From Dipteris shenzhenensis (taxonomy: Eukaryota > Polypodiophyta > Polypodiopsida > Gleicheniales), in assembly GCA_047967505.1 (NCBI GenBank), contig CM106539.1: a DNA stretch of 64,000 nt. One strand, written 5' to 3'. Every line of letters starts with the position of its first letter. The first letter of the stretch is position 1. The notes below the pieces were generated by a model. It made no database searches. It was not told the origin of the DNA and was given only the letters and a program-made list of their open reading frames with translations. The translations under genes were made by a program, and so were the position numbers. Shown here one piece after another: positions 36,441-47,799 of the stretch.

Positions 36441-38110
36441 TGTTTCTATTCTTCCAATACTTGTACTTCTTTTATCCAAGTTTTTAGAATCAGCATAAAT
36501 TAAATCTAGGGATGGAATCATCAAATAAACATAAATAACTAGATTGGAGATAGGGAAATTTTTGAAGTTATTAATTTTTTATCTACTCAAGTATCCCAAA
36601 TGTATAGTATTTGTTCAAAATACTATGTTAATGCCCAAGAAGAGTAAGCAATATACCAAACCAAAGCAATAAAGACTTTGACATTTCCCAAAGAAAAACA
36701 AGAAATATCACAAACCAAGTATATTTCCATATTTATTGGGAAAAAAAAGTAGGACTAAAAATCCATCCTTTAAAAAACACTAAGAAAAGGCAACACTAAT
36801 CAAATTATGGAGCACATGTCAATCTCTTTCTAATTATTCAATGTACTCAAGAAACTTAGATGCCAAGCTAGTAAGAAATTCCCTATTGCCAACATATTAG
36901 GCATCCTCTCTACACAATAAGAGTGAGTGCCTTGAGACTAGTATTTAAATCCTTGGGCTTGCTATGGAAGGATTTCTAAAAAATATTTGGTACATATTTT
37001 GTTCTAACCTAATTGGAATTCGAATCCTACTTGCTTTTCCTTACATCATTGAAAATTGTGTTCCCTTCATCATAAAGTGTCCCCAAATTCATACCAGCAA
37101 GTAGCTTTTCATTCCTATGAGATGTTAAGAAAGGAGCACAAATAGTTGGCACTCATGCCATACCCAATCAAAGGATGCACTTGATACAACTTCCTCAATG
37201 CAAGCAGGGGCATCATAGTGCTACATAAGTAATTCCTTATTGTCTACCTAAGGATATTGACATGTTGCACTGTAATCTGCTACATTACTATACTTACTGA
37301 TGCTAGCACAAAAAACACTCTAGGTCTTTTCTATCCAATAATCGTATACAATCTAGGGTGTTCTTTAGCTAATTATGAGGGCCTTGGAATACTTGAATTC
37401 TCTTTGACTCCACTTGTCCATCTTCCACTGCCTGGAGGGGGATTGCACATATTTGCCATCATCTCTAATTTGTAGAGAAATTCCAATGCACCCTTGAATA
37501 TGATTTATGAGATGACAAACTTGATGTGCCCCCAAAAGACCCACCTTAAGAGAAAAGAAAAAAGAAAAAGCGTGTGATGCACTAGGCAAGAAGGTTTTTC
37601 CCTTTCTTTCACTCATGCACACATGGAAAGGGGTGTCACTTGGATTAATATCTTCATAGAGACATCAATTTCCCCCAATTTCCTCAGAGACATCAAATTG
37701 GGTTAATATCTTCTTAGAGACATCAAATTCCCCCAATTTCCTAGATAGGTATTACCTTTAACATGCTTGGACCATCATAGCATGGAATGCCTTGTCACTC
37801 TTCAAAGTTGTTGACTGCCATTTTCCATTCGTACTCAATTGCTTGTAATGCAATCTATTGATTGTCATATGCATTAAGTGCTAGTATCAATGACCTGGGG
37901 GGTGGGGAAAAACCAAGCATCAATGTGCTACTAAGGTTCATGTAGCATAGTCATAAATGTATGGAGACATTATGCAAAATGAACAATAAAAATATAAACA
38001 AGATATTGAAGGAAATACCAAGCTGTATTAGAAATAAGGGGCTTTTGGCTTGAGTACAAGTAGCCAATGGCTCTGTGTTGAGTAATATCTCTATGTGTGT
38101 GTGTGTGTTT
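36320..38110. repeat. Dispersed repeat family, copy B
   Basis: Close relative of 5730-8830 but shorter: after 'tccaatgcacccttgaat' (37480, compare 7001) it jumps to text matching 8305 ('acccaccttaag..aaaagaaaaa'), so about 1.25 kb is missing. A local duplication of 'ttcttagagacatcaa' with 'ttcccccaatttcct' occurs at 37650-37740. No gene recognised. Confidence 0.75.
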
Positions 38111-38940
38111 AGATTAAAAAGTCCCATCAATAATTGAGCCATACAATTAATTCCATCAATTGGATAAAAAGATTTTTTTAAGGGAAACATATAAGGAAAA
38201 AATGTTTGACATCTAAGTTTAAAAATGCAATAACCAAAGTTTACAAAAAATTTCACAAGAGTTTGAATTTTGCAATTAGGATGGATATAAAAACCTTTGG
38301 ATGAATCCATATTACAAAGAATAGGGGCAAAAAAGAGTGCAGCTTTGTTCAAAACCCTATTTACAAACAATCATCATTCTAAGAAATGTCCTTGCCCTCC
38401 TTTAATTGTGGATTCATGGGGTGGGTCATCACAAGATATTGATAAAAAAAGTTCCTATAGTATCCTTCAATATTAGCAAGGGAGAATAAATTAGTTCTTG
38501 GTGTTTGGAGGATGAATTTTTAGGATTGCTTTTATGTGATTGTCCTGAACTAGTGTGGTTGAACAGACATTAGTTATTGACCAACCCGATGGTTGAAATT
38601 ATTGTGTTTCTTAGTACTTATATTCGTTAAATTTAATTTCCTGCTATTCGGGTCATATACCACTGTTAAATTGTGGAATTCAAAAATGAAAAGCAATATA
38701 TTGTTATTTTCTAATGGTGAAATTCAGTTTAGTCATTCCTATCTTCTCTTTAGTAACCTCTAATCTCCCTCCTTGATCGTCGCCTCTACTCCTATATCCA
38801 TCGTCGTCTCTAATCTCCTTCAATATCTTTCCTCTAATATCCCTCCTTGATTGTAGCTCCCACGTCCCTCCATTAAAACCTCTCTCCTCCAACATCCCTC
38901 CTTGATCGTTGTCGTAGACTCCTTAGTCGTTTCTCCTCCT
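38111..38940. other. Intergenic DNA, no gene seen
   Basis: AT-rich, then between 38730 and 38930 a loose repeat of 'ctaatctccctccttgatcg' variants (38760, 38812, 38842, 38892). No gene recognised. Confidence 0.5.
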
Positions 38941-38979
38941 CCTTGGTAAGATTTTCTATCTCTCTATACCTCTTTTCTA

Positions 38980-39033
38980 TCTTTTATTCCCACTCTCTCC
39001 CTCTCTCTCGTTCTCTCCCTCCCTCCCTAGATT

Positions 39034-39094
<61 letters not shown>

Positions 39095-39137
39095 CCCCCT
39101 CTAGCGCTCTCCTCTACCCTCTCTCTTGCTCGCTATC

Positions 39138-39200
<63 letters not shown>

Positions 39201-39279
39201 ACACATGCATGCGCATTGCTGCGGCAGCATGCTCTGTCCCCTCGTGCAGACTACAATAGACTTTCCTCTGTGTGTGTGT

Positions 39280-39341
<62 letters not shown>

Positions 39342-39420
39342 TGCGCGTTGCTGCGGTAGCACAACTTCCTCCTCCCTCCCCCCCCTCTCTCTCTCTCTCT
39401 TTGCTCTCTCTAATTTCTCT
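38980..39420. repeat. Long CT microsatellite complex
   Basis: (CT)n runs at about 39031-39090, 39137-39193, 39282-39336 and 39385-39400, plus a (GT)n run at 39269-39283. A ~20-bp motif 'gcgcattgctgcggcagcat' at 39211 is echoed as 'gcgcgttgctgcggtagcac' at 39342. Leu-Ser or Arg-Glu repeat frames across it are artefacts. Confidence 0.95.
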
Positions 39421-39589
39421 CTCTAGAATAAAATCTTCAAAGATGAAAATTTGAAAAAAATACCTCGAAGAAAGTTGAGATTGAAAAGCATGGTTGTCCT
39501 TGCTTTTGCTCTTGCTCCTCCTCTTGCTTCTCCTTTTGCTCTTCCTTGTTGAAGTGGGAGAATGAATGAGAGGAGGAGGGTATATATAA

Positions 39590-40760
39590 GAAAACCTAGG
39601 GTTTAGGGTTTACAGAGCCAAGATTAGGGTTTAAGGTTTAGGGATTAGGTGTTAGGGTTTAAGAGTTAGGTTTGGGGGTTAGGGTTTAGGGTTTAGGCGT
39701 TAGGGGTTAGGGTCTAGGGTTTAGGGGTTAGGATTTACGAGTTAGGGTTTAGGAGTTGGGGTTTGGGGGTTCGAGTTTAGGGTTTAGAGGGCCAAGATTA
39801 GGGTTTAAGGTTTAGGGATTAGGGGTTAGGGTTTAGGAGTTAGGGTTTGGGGGTTAGGATTTGGGGTTTAAGGGTTAGGGTTTAGGGTTTAGGGGGCCAA
39901 GATAAGGGTTTAAGGTTTAGGGATTAGAGTTTACGGGTTGGGGTTTAGGAGTTAGGGTTTAGGGGCTAGGGTTTAGGGTTTAGGGTTTAGAGGGCCAAGA
40001 TTAGGGTTTAAGGTTGAGGGATTAAGGGTTAGGGTTTAGGGTTTAGGGATTAGGCATAAGGGTTTATGGGTTAAGGTTTAGGAGTTAGGGTTTGGGGGTT
40101 AGGATTTAGGGTTAAAGGTTAGGGCTTAGGGTTTAGAGGGCCAAAATTAGGGTTTAAGATTTAGGGATAAGGGGTTAGGGTTTTTAATTTAGGGTTTATG
40201 AGTTAGGGTTTAGGGGTTAGGGTTTAAGACTTAGGGGTTAGGGTTTAGGGTTTAGAGGGCCAAGATAAGGGTTTAAGATTTAGAGATTAGGGGCTAGGGT
40301 TTAGGGTTTAGGGATTAGGAGTAAGGGTTTACTGGTTAGGAATTAAGAGTTAGGGTTTGGGGGTTAGGGTTTAGGGTTTAGGGATTAGGGGTTAGGGTTT
40401 AGAGGGCCAAGATTAGGGTTTAAGGTTTAGGACTAAGGGGTTAGGGTTTATGGGTTAGGGTTTAGGAGTTAGGGTTTGGAGGTTAGGGTTTAGGGTTTAG
40501 GGTTTAGAGGGCTAAGATTAGGGTTTAGGGTTTAGGGATTAGGATTTAGGGTTTATGTGGTAGGGTTGAGGAGTTAGGGTTTGGGGTTAGGGTTTAGGGT
40601 TTAAGGGTTAGGGATTAGGATTCAAGGTTGAGGGATTAGGGGTTAGGGTTTACGGGTTAGGGTGTAGGGGTTAGGGTTTGGGGGTTAGGATTTAGGGTTT
40701 AAGGGTTAGGGTTTAAAGGGCTAAGATGAGGGTTTAAGGTTTAGGGACTAGGGTTTAGTT
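39590..40760. repeat. Interstitial telomere-like TTTAGGG array
   Basis: About 1.17 kb of degenerate plant-type telomere repeat, all in the TTTAGGG orientation on the plus strand, with variants TTAGGGG, TTTGGGG and TTAAGG. A non-telomeric marker 'g(g)gccaagat.agggtttaa' recurs at about 39616, 39791, 39896, 39994, 40140, 40259, 40406, 40511 and 40720, so the array has higher-order units of roughly 100-210 bp. It is internal to the window, not a chromosome end. Confidence 0.95.
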
Positions 40761-41164
40761 CTCAATTGAAACTTATGGAATATAGTAGAAAAAAAATGTA
40801 CTTTGTGTGGAATATAGAAAGTAGAATTTCAAATTTCTCACCTTTTTTAAAATTTTAAATTAGTTTAGCTTTCATTTTCAATATATTAGTTTAATTTCTC
40901 TCCTTTTAGAGAGAATTAAAATTTTCTTCTTCTTAACTTTTACATTTTCTATTTTAAGCTTTATTTTTTGAATTTTACATTTAAAACATCACATTTTTCA
41001 TAAAGTTAAATTTTAATTTATTTAAATTTTGAATTTTGTGATTCAAACTAATAAGAATTTAGAGATTAGATTAATAAGAAATTACTTTGTCAAAATATAA
41101 ACTTCTTATTAATGTGAATTTTAAATTCTTATTAGTTTTAAGTGAAATTAATTTGAATTAAAGA

Positions 41165-41290
41165 AGGGTTTAGGGTCTAGGGGTTAGGTTTTAAGGTTTA
41201 GGATTTGGGGATTGAGGGTTTAGGGTTTAGGGTTTAGGGTTTGGGGGTTAGGGTTTAGGGTTTGGAGATTGGGGGTTTAAGGTTTATTGC
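41165..41290. repeat. Second short telomere-like patch
   Basis: About 125 bp of the same degenerate TTTAGGG repeats, separated from the main array by ~400 bp of very AT-rich DNA (40761-41164). Probably once continuous with it. Confidence 0.9.
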
Positions 41291-43043
41291 TACTAACATT
41301 TATTTATTTATTGCTACAGTACGATTATATCTCACTTTCTTAGATGAGTACAGAATCGTGTGTGTATGCTCGATTCTCTCCTTTCAGTTGTACTTAGTGA
41401 TACCAAGAAGATGATAGATTATGTTTATACATGGTTACAGCCTTTAGACTTGGATGGCATGCTAGTTGTCTTTGGGCATATTATGAGAAGTATCATCCCA
41501 ACCTTTCTTTTACTCTTTTATTTGTAATATTGTGTCAATTAATATTAAGTATTTTCTTAGTTTTTTAAAACTATTTCAATAGTGAATATTTAAGCTTCAT
41601 TATTTTTGTTTAAATTTTAGTGGTGAATATTTTAACATGAACTTGATTGGTTAAATAGTTTGTTAAGTGTTGGCTTAAAAAATAGTAGAGGTGGAGGCTA
41701 GGGGACCAATGCCTCCTAGTATGGAAATAGCAATTGAACTTCCACCCATGAAAGGGTGATGGTTCTCCATATACCATAGCCATAATTGGAAGGAGTTGCA
41801 TTAGCCAATTTAATGATCTCATAGCACAATCATTATAAAGCATTGTGGAAAAGAGAGAGTAAAAGCTATCAACCACTCATAAAGGAGACATGTATTGATG
41901 ACACAAGGCAAGGTGACAAGAAGCTAATTGATCCATGTTTTCAAATGCTAGAATCCCTCAAGAATTTCAAATGCTAGGATGAAGACAAACCCACAAGAAT
42001 CATAGAGACATAAAGGTTTGTGGAAAAATAGGATCCAATACTAAGAAGGATGAAGTCAAATTGACATGAAAGAGAAGAGACATTCAACACCACTACAAAG
42101 AGACTTAGCCTCAAAGGACCACACCCTCAATACTAAAATCCATTCCCTAGGGTAAAGGGACTAGTAAAGAGGCGGATGCCTTTAAAATGTCAGCATCCTC
42201 CCTTATTTTCTCCATGAAAAGATCCAATAAAGATGCATGAAAAAGGGAAAATATGCTTAGGTGTCAAGCTCTTATGAAAAGTTAAGTTAATCAAAATGTG
42301 GCAGAGTAGTGACTCACTAGTGCCTTTAGTATTCGGTATGTAGGTTTTCTACAAGTTAAAATTTTTTCTCATTTTTCTTTGAAAAATTATATCCTTTTGC
42401 TATTGGATGCACATACATTTTGAAAAAGATAAAAAAAACTATAAGGGCAACCCCTTGCACTATGGAAAAATAAGGGGTGACCCCGTTACCCTAGTGGAAT
42501 GCAGGTGGGCAAACTCCCAAACAACCGAGGCGGGCAAACTCCCGAGTCCCGAGTCCCAAACTACCTGAGCTGCCCCTGCGCATTGTTATGATGGATCATT
42601 GACTTGTGGAAGGCCAGCTCTTGACGTGGCTTGCACGTATAAGAAACGTCAAGACGGCACGATCGCTTGCCAATTGCCGCTCCCTTCACGGTTCCTCATA
42701 TCGTGTATGCATGCAACGCGAGCGTTGAATTGTTCAATGCCATATGCATATGCCTGCGGCCTGCCTAGCAAGTCTCCCTGCTTTCTGTAGAATTCTCATC
42801 ACAACGACCGGCCTTGGATTCTTCTACACATGGCCGCAACATTTTGCTGTCTTTCGATCCTTGCAAGTTGGCACATCGTAGAGCTTCACCGATTTCGGTG
42901 CTCATTTGTCTATAGGCACCGTACCCCGCACAGATTCCAACGCTCTCTTGTCGCCTTTGCGTATTAGATATACCGCAAGTACACGAGCTGCGCGTATCTC
43001 CACTAAAGTGCCCGTTTCTGGCAGATCCCTCGGACTAGACAGA
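41291..43043. other. Intergenic DNA upstream of the IDL gene
   Basis: No gene recognised. Base composition rises from AT-rich to about half GC from 42470 on, which fits gene-proximal DNA. A TATA-like 'gtataag' lies at 42638, too far (about 400 bp) from the start codon to assign with confidence. Confidence 0.4.
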
Positions 43044-43280
43044 ATGAGCTTCCGAATCATCGTCTTGCGGGTCTTAAATTTGCTATTCTTGTTGTTGCTC
43101 ACCTATGTCGGAGGTTCTTCGGCCGCTAGAATATCACATTCTGCTGCCGGGAAGAACCTCATCTTCGTCCAACGTCGTCCCCATATAGAATCGTCTAAGT
43201 GGGTGTTTGAGGTTCTCCCGAGAGTGCCAGTCCCACCGTCTGGCCCTTCGCATCAGCACAACAACGAGCCTTTCAACTAA
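43044..43280 (+). CDS. IDL: IDA-like secreted peptide precursor
   Basis: Single-exon gene for a 78-residue precursor. ATG at 43044 is chosen because it places a signal peptide at the very N-terminus (MSFRIIVLRVLNLLFLLLLT, cleavage likely near Gly-Gly-Ser-Ser-Ala at 23-27). An upstream in-frame extension lacks an ATG and would bury the signal. A variable basic middle follows, then the C-terminal motif PVPPSGPSHQHN at residues 62-73, five residues from the end. This fits the IDA/IDL family core (PIPPSAPSKRHN in IDA): Pro-Pro-Ser-x-Pro-Ser and the terminal His-Asn are kept, while the usual basic pair before HN is His-Gln. IDA peptides are cleaved, act in the apoplast and bind HAESA-type receptor kinases, controlling organ shedding and cell separation. 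Length and layout match the family (about 75-100 residues). Receptor and role here are inference. Confidence 0.8.
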   Translation: MSFRIIVLRVLNLLFLLLLTYVGGSSAARISHSAAGKNLIFVQRRPHIESSKWVFEVLPRVPVPPSGPSHQHNNEPFN

Positions 43281-45770
43281 GAAGGATCCAAACGGCCAAG
43301 CGAATTGTAAGAAGAGCCCCGCCCAACATAACAATAAGTTTGTTTTCCATAGACGAAGGTCACAGGACGCTGATCGCAAATGAAAGGAAGTCTGTTTTCC
43401 GGATATTCGTTCATAATCTTGCTGCACAACACGTTGTTGGTACATTTATCGACAGAATCATGTGTGCGGATTCTCAAGTTTGTCTGATGAAGAGGAAAAT
43501 GAGGTAGCAGAACGTTGATCCAATAAGAAGGAAGGGATCGGTACCTATTTCTGATATAATGGTGTCTTTTACAGAGTCATGTTTCTTATTCTCAAGGGTT
43601 CTAACGTGAGAGGACAGAACACTGCTGAACATGAGTACCTAGTTCTGGCTGTAACGATGTGTAAGTATTTAGTTATGGGTTTGTAAGCAGAATCTGCAAT
43701 ATAAAGCGGAACATTGGCCCAGAAAATGCATGCTTCTCACAGGAGGAGACCATCACATATTGGATATGACAAATAAGGCAGGAAGCAACAGCTTTTTCTA
43801 GAGATAAGCACTTCATGACGCAAAAGTTGAGTGCTGTTAAACTTGAGGTTGCAGCTAAATGAATAATCTGCGTTGTAAGAACTTGTAACGCTTTCTAGAC
43901 GTTGCATTCTCATGAGAAAGTTTTTCTAGCAGTTGCAGTCAAATGTTCTTTCAGATATCCAAAAATCCTAGGTTTGATGTCTTTGATCTGACTTTTTCAT
44001 TTTCGATGTGACGAAAACCTCTGAGATTTCTTTGCCGTTCCACGTATATTTTGATTCGAGGCCTCCAAGCATGTGAAGAACTAGGCTTTTTGAATTTATG
44101 CTAAGAATTTCACATCGACATTGGCCATCATCTAGTATGAAAGTCAAAAAGTGGGAGATGGGTGCCTATTCAATGTATATACTCTATCTTCCCCATGACC
44201 CAACAAGTGCTATGAAGTTTAAAATCCTAGAAAAAAGGCAATGGTAAAATGGCGTGCTAATGGGTTTGATTGTGGATTTTAAATTTAGTGTAACTTGCAG
44301 ACTTCTTTGACATGTTCTACTAGCCCCATTCAAGGAAGTGCATTGGAAAGGAAGCAATGCTATTAATTGGAAATTAGATATTACATCAATTTTAAGGTGA
44401 ATCAAGTTACAAAGATCACCAAAGCTCAATGTTTTAAGACCACTATGTTGTATGTCCATTAGTGTGGACTCCACTTTTTTAAATCTTTCTAGTTACAAAC
44501 AAAACTAGAAAAAGATATGGAGCGTGCCCTCAAATGTACTTGTGCAATTCTAGCGCAGCATTGCACACTATCTAAACCATGTCAAATGTTGTCATTTGGT
44601 TGTCTCCTTTAGTTTGTGAGAAAGCTCAACTACTCAATTAATGTAGTTTTGAATCAACCCTCACTACTACATACAAGTTCCTTTACAATGCTTTTTATCG
44701 ATGCCTTTTAGCAAAATTGATGAGTGCCAATATAAGCATCAGTACAGATGCTTGAACAAGCATTGATATAAGCATCATAATAACAGTTCATCATGATTAT
44801 TCTAAGATAGACCTTGTTGCAAACTTCCTTTGATAAGATATGTTTGATTTTCATAGTCTATCGCATGGACATTGTATGTAAAACCTTTAGTAACAAGTAT
44901 CGAGATTTAAATGTGCTATAATATAATCCATGAATGCATGAAGTCTTAAAGGATGAGTATAGCATAAAAAATTTCCATCGAGTAGTTAGCTATGTAAATC
45001 ATCAAATGAACCTTTTGCATGATTCTCTAATAACCATTATATTCATCATCTTCAATGTCCTCCACATCAAAGAGTAGATCCCACACATCTAGGCTTGAGT
45101 AATGATATGAAGATCTTAAACTTTCAATATCTCCTAAATGTTGTACATCCACCATCTCATGAGGTAGGGTAGGAGCATTGGATGTCATTTACTATGACAT
45201 TTTGCATCTCTTTTTTGATGTCCATATCTTCAGGGTCATTGTTTGCTTGGGTGTAGCCATTTTTTGTGAGGTTCAGGGACTTTTTTGTATATGGGTATCT
45301 TGCATGACCCATAACTTATGCATTGCTCAACGGAATTCGGCAAACTTTGCCTTCAAGTTGTAGTACACATTCCAAACTTGAACATGAGAGCAAAAAATTA
45401 TGGAATAAGGATGCAGAATGAGATCGTTAAAGCATTACAAGTGCTATGTTACATGTGAAGCATGCATCCTGAAAACTATAGGATATAGCAATTTATTCAA
45501 AAACATAAAAATTTTGTTCTATACATACATGCAACCAAGCAATCCTTCTAAAGTACACTACGTGAGCTTCTCCTCAAACCAAGGACACACCTAAATGAGA
45601 TCATTATGCATGGGTTAATGGGCCTCCAATATTGTGCTAAAGTGATGCATACCCATTTGAGGGCATGCTTCATAACTTTTTTTTGATTTGTTGAGAACCA
45701 AAACAGATTGAAAATTTGGAATCTAAACTATTGGGACTCGTGCATGGTGGTCTGAAAACATTGATAGTTG
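43281..45770. other. Intergenic DNA, no gene seen
   Basis: Probable 3' UTR of the IDL gene at first, then AT-rich DNA. A small repeat of 'gatgcttgaacaagcattgatataagcatc' type (split over 44695-44775) could form hairpins. Nothing else recognised. Confidence 0.5.
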
Positions 45771-45773
45771 TTA
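45771..45773. repeat. Target-site duplication TTA (left)
   Basis: TTA directly before CACTACAAGG at 45774; the same TTA follows the other end at 54277-54279. Three-base duplications are characteristic of CACTA (En/Spm) elements. Confidence 0.9.
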
Positions 45774-45802
45774 CACTACAAGGAATAGGCCCTTTTTCGA
45801 GG
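45774..45802 (+). repeat. CACTA left terminal inverted repeat
   Basis: CACTACAAGG..AGGCCCTTTT matches the right end reverse-complemented (54249-54276), with mismatches at the 'aat/cac' positions and after the T-run. Confidence 0.9.
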
Positions 45803-45862
45803 GTTATGCACTGACGTTTAACACGCACGGGGTGCTAATCGTCGGTATGCAAAGCGGGCTTA

Positions 45863-46008
45863 AAAAGTGTCGCTATATAGCGACACTTTTATAAACGTCA
45901 CTATATAGCGACTGTTTTTTAAACATTGCTATATAGCGACGTTTATAAAAGTATCGCTATATAGCGACACTTGCCAGACTTGTATAAGGTCATTATATAG
46001 CGACGTTT
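45863..46008. repeat. Subterminal palindrome cluster, left
   Basis: Five versions of [A]GTCGCTATATAGCGAC[T] with ~30-bp spacing. The first, 45863-45890, is a perfect 28-bp palindrome extending the core by AAAAGT/ACTTTT. Probable transposase-binding repeats. Confidence 0.9.
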
Positions 46009-46153
46009 TATAGAGAGTGTTTTTCCCCATACCAACCTTTAAAGATAGTTTTACCCAATGACAAAAAAAAATTCTTTTCATACATGTTTGATCCTTTGAA
46101 AGAATAAAAGTACAAGAGCATGTACATCAAATTTGAAGCTCATATATTCATGT

Positions 46154-46950
46154 CTACGTTTGAGACTTGGCTTCATCCTTAGCTGAGTCTAGTGTGCCAA
46201 ACAAGTCTATCTCCAACTCTATACTGAGTTGATCTCCTATATCATCATCGTACTCTAGCATCGTACGTTCACCATAGACTTGATCATCTTCTTCAATAAA
46301 GTCGGGTGATTCTTGATGATCGTCATCTTCTTCCTCAATATCATGATCTCCATCTTCCTCCCATATGATGTCATTATGCACATCTTCCTCTTGGCTCATA
46401 TTGTGATCTTCATCTTCTTCTCTAAACCCATCTGGATCAATTGGATCCAGCATTGGTAGTGGCATCTCCATATCCACATGATCTCTGTCTTCATATCCAC
46501 ATTGGTAGTGTGAAGGTATATGCACACCACCCTCCTCATCATGTCTCAAGGTTTCGTGTAAATATAAGATCTTGTCTCAAGATTTTGTGTCATGTACGCA
46601 TGCAATATTAATCACGAACTCAAATAGCATTGACTTTTCGATGATCCATCACCATGTGCACTACCAACGGTGGGTACTAGTTTGGGCTCCTCCCCATACA
46701 TCCTCAAGTGGCGCATGACAATATGGCGTTGATATCGTACTTCTCACTTGCAATGAGTGCAATGACAATACAACCTATACGTAAGCCCCTCTGCACTCCT
46801 AAGCATTAGCACATCATCTGACAAGCTTTCACTCGTCCCTTCCATCTGCACACCTCCAGAGTCACAAGACAAAATGCAAGGAAATCCATTAAGATCCAAA
46901 AAATAGCCACCCATGAGCTCCTTCCCTCTCTTCTTAGATCAAGTGCCTTG
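46154..46950 (-). pseudogene. Possible TNP2-type transposase N-terminus remnant
   Basis: On the minus strand a frame near 46850-46640 reads SLSDDVLMLRSAEGLTYRLY then CHCTHCK, a stop, and RHIVMRHLRMYGEEP. The C-x-C-x2-C followed by a His-rich stretch and HL resembles the start of plant CACTA transposases (CPCxxC...HL...GF). It continues after a break into a 131-codon, very acidic frame (46549-46154; Asp/Glu-rich, no ATG at its start) ending in stop. Position inside the element and polarity fit. The catalytic core is absent. Identification is tentative; the acidic part matches nothing I know. Confidence 0.4.
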
Positions 46951-46961
46951 AACTGACACTT

Positions 46962-47155
46962 TTAAGGTATAAGTATCGCTATATAGTGACACTTAGGGTT
47001 AAAGGTCGCTATATAGCAACTTTTAGGGTTAAGTGTCGCTATATAGCGACACTTTTAGGGTATGAGTGTCGCTATATAGTGACGATTTTAAGGTATGAGT
47101 GTCGCTATATAGCGACGCTTTTAGGGTATAAGTGTCACTATATAGCGATGCCGGG
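46962..47155. repeat. Second subterminal palindrome cluster
   Basis: Six near-copies of GTCGCTATATAGCGAC with spacers such as 'acttttagggtatgagt', period about 30 bp. They differ by single transitions (for example AGTGAC, CACTAT). Confidence 0.9.
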
Positions 47156-47799
47156 AGACTAAAACCCGAAATGCCACGCGACGCCATCTTTCACAACTCT
47201 ATTGCGAGAAAAGTAAAAACCTCTCCTCCCATGTTTCCTCCTCTATTTGGTGACCTCGCTTTCCTCCTCTATTCCCCACACTCCTCACCCCTACCAAGCC
47301 CCTCTCCCATTGCCAACTTGTGCTCCCTCTCCACCCTTCTCCCACTCTACTTATGTGAAAGGAAGTTTTTCAAGAAGGTGTGTCTCTTTAAGCAATGTAG
47401 GTTCATTTTTTGTGAGATTTCATTTTGTGAGAGTTAAAGCATGTTTCTCCTTGCATTGCTAAGCCTATGTGCTAATTTTCATGCTTGATTTTCAGAGATT
47501 AAGGACAAAAAACGAGATTTGCTCTTCTCTTTTTGGTATTTCTCTTCCTCCTCTTTCTCTTCCTTTCGTGCTTTCTCCTTGTTTGTAGGCTTATGCTTGT
47601 CTCCTCAATCCAATCCCTTTTAAAAGTTGCTTCTCTAAACTGCTCCTTCCTCTAACTAGTTATTTGAAAAATGGTATGATTCCTCTCTTTTGTAGGGCCA
47701 GTCCACGAAACACCGAGCGGGACTTTTCCAGGTAAGAAAGTGCTTCTTCTTTTTTCCTTTTTTTGTTTCCGTTATTTGCATTGGTCTACAACTCTACGC

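Noticed and set aside
39114-39454. Leu-Ser and Arg-Glu repeat frames
   Set aside because: Direct translation of CT/GA microsatellites.
39590-40760. A true chromosome end
   Set aside because: The heptamers are degenerate, carry a non-telomeric marker and are followed by 23 kb of other sequence including genes and transposons.
42906-43043. N-terminal extension of the IDL frame
   Set aside because: No ATG in this part; it would put 46 residues before a perfect signal peptide.
43134-43477. Minus-strand frames opposite the IDL gene
   Set aside because: Shadows of the IDL reading frame and its 3' flank without family resemblance.
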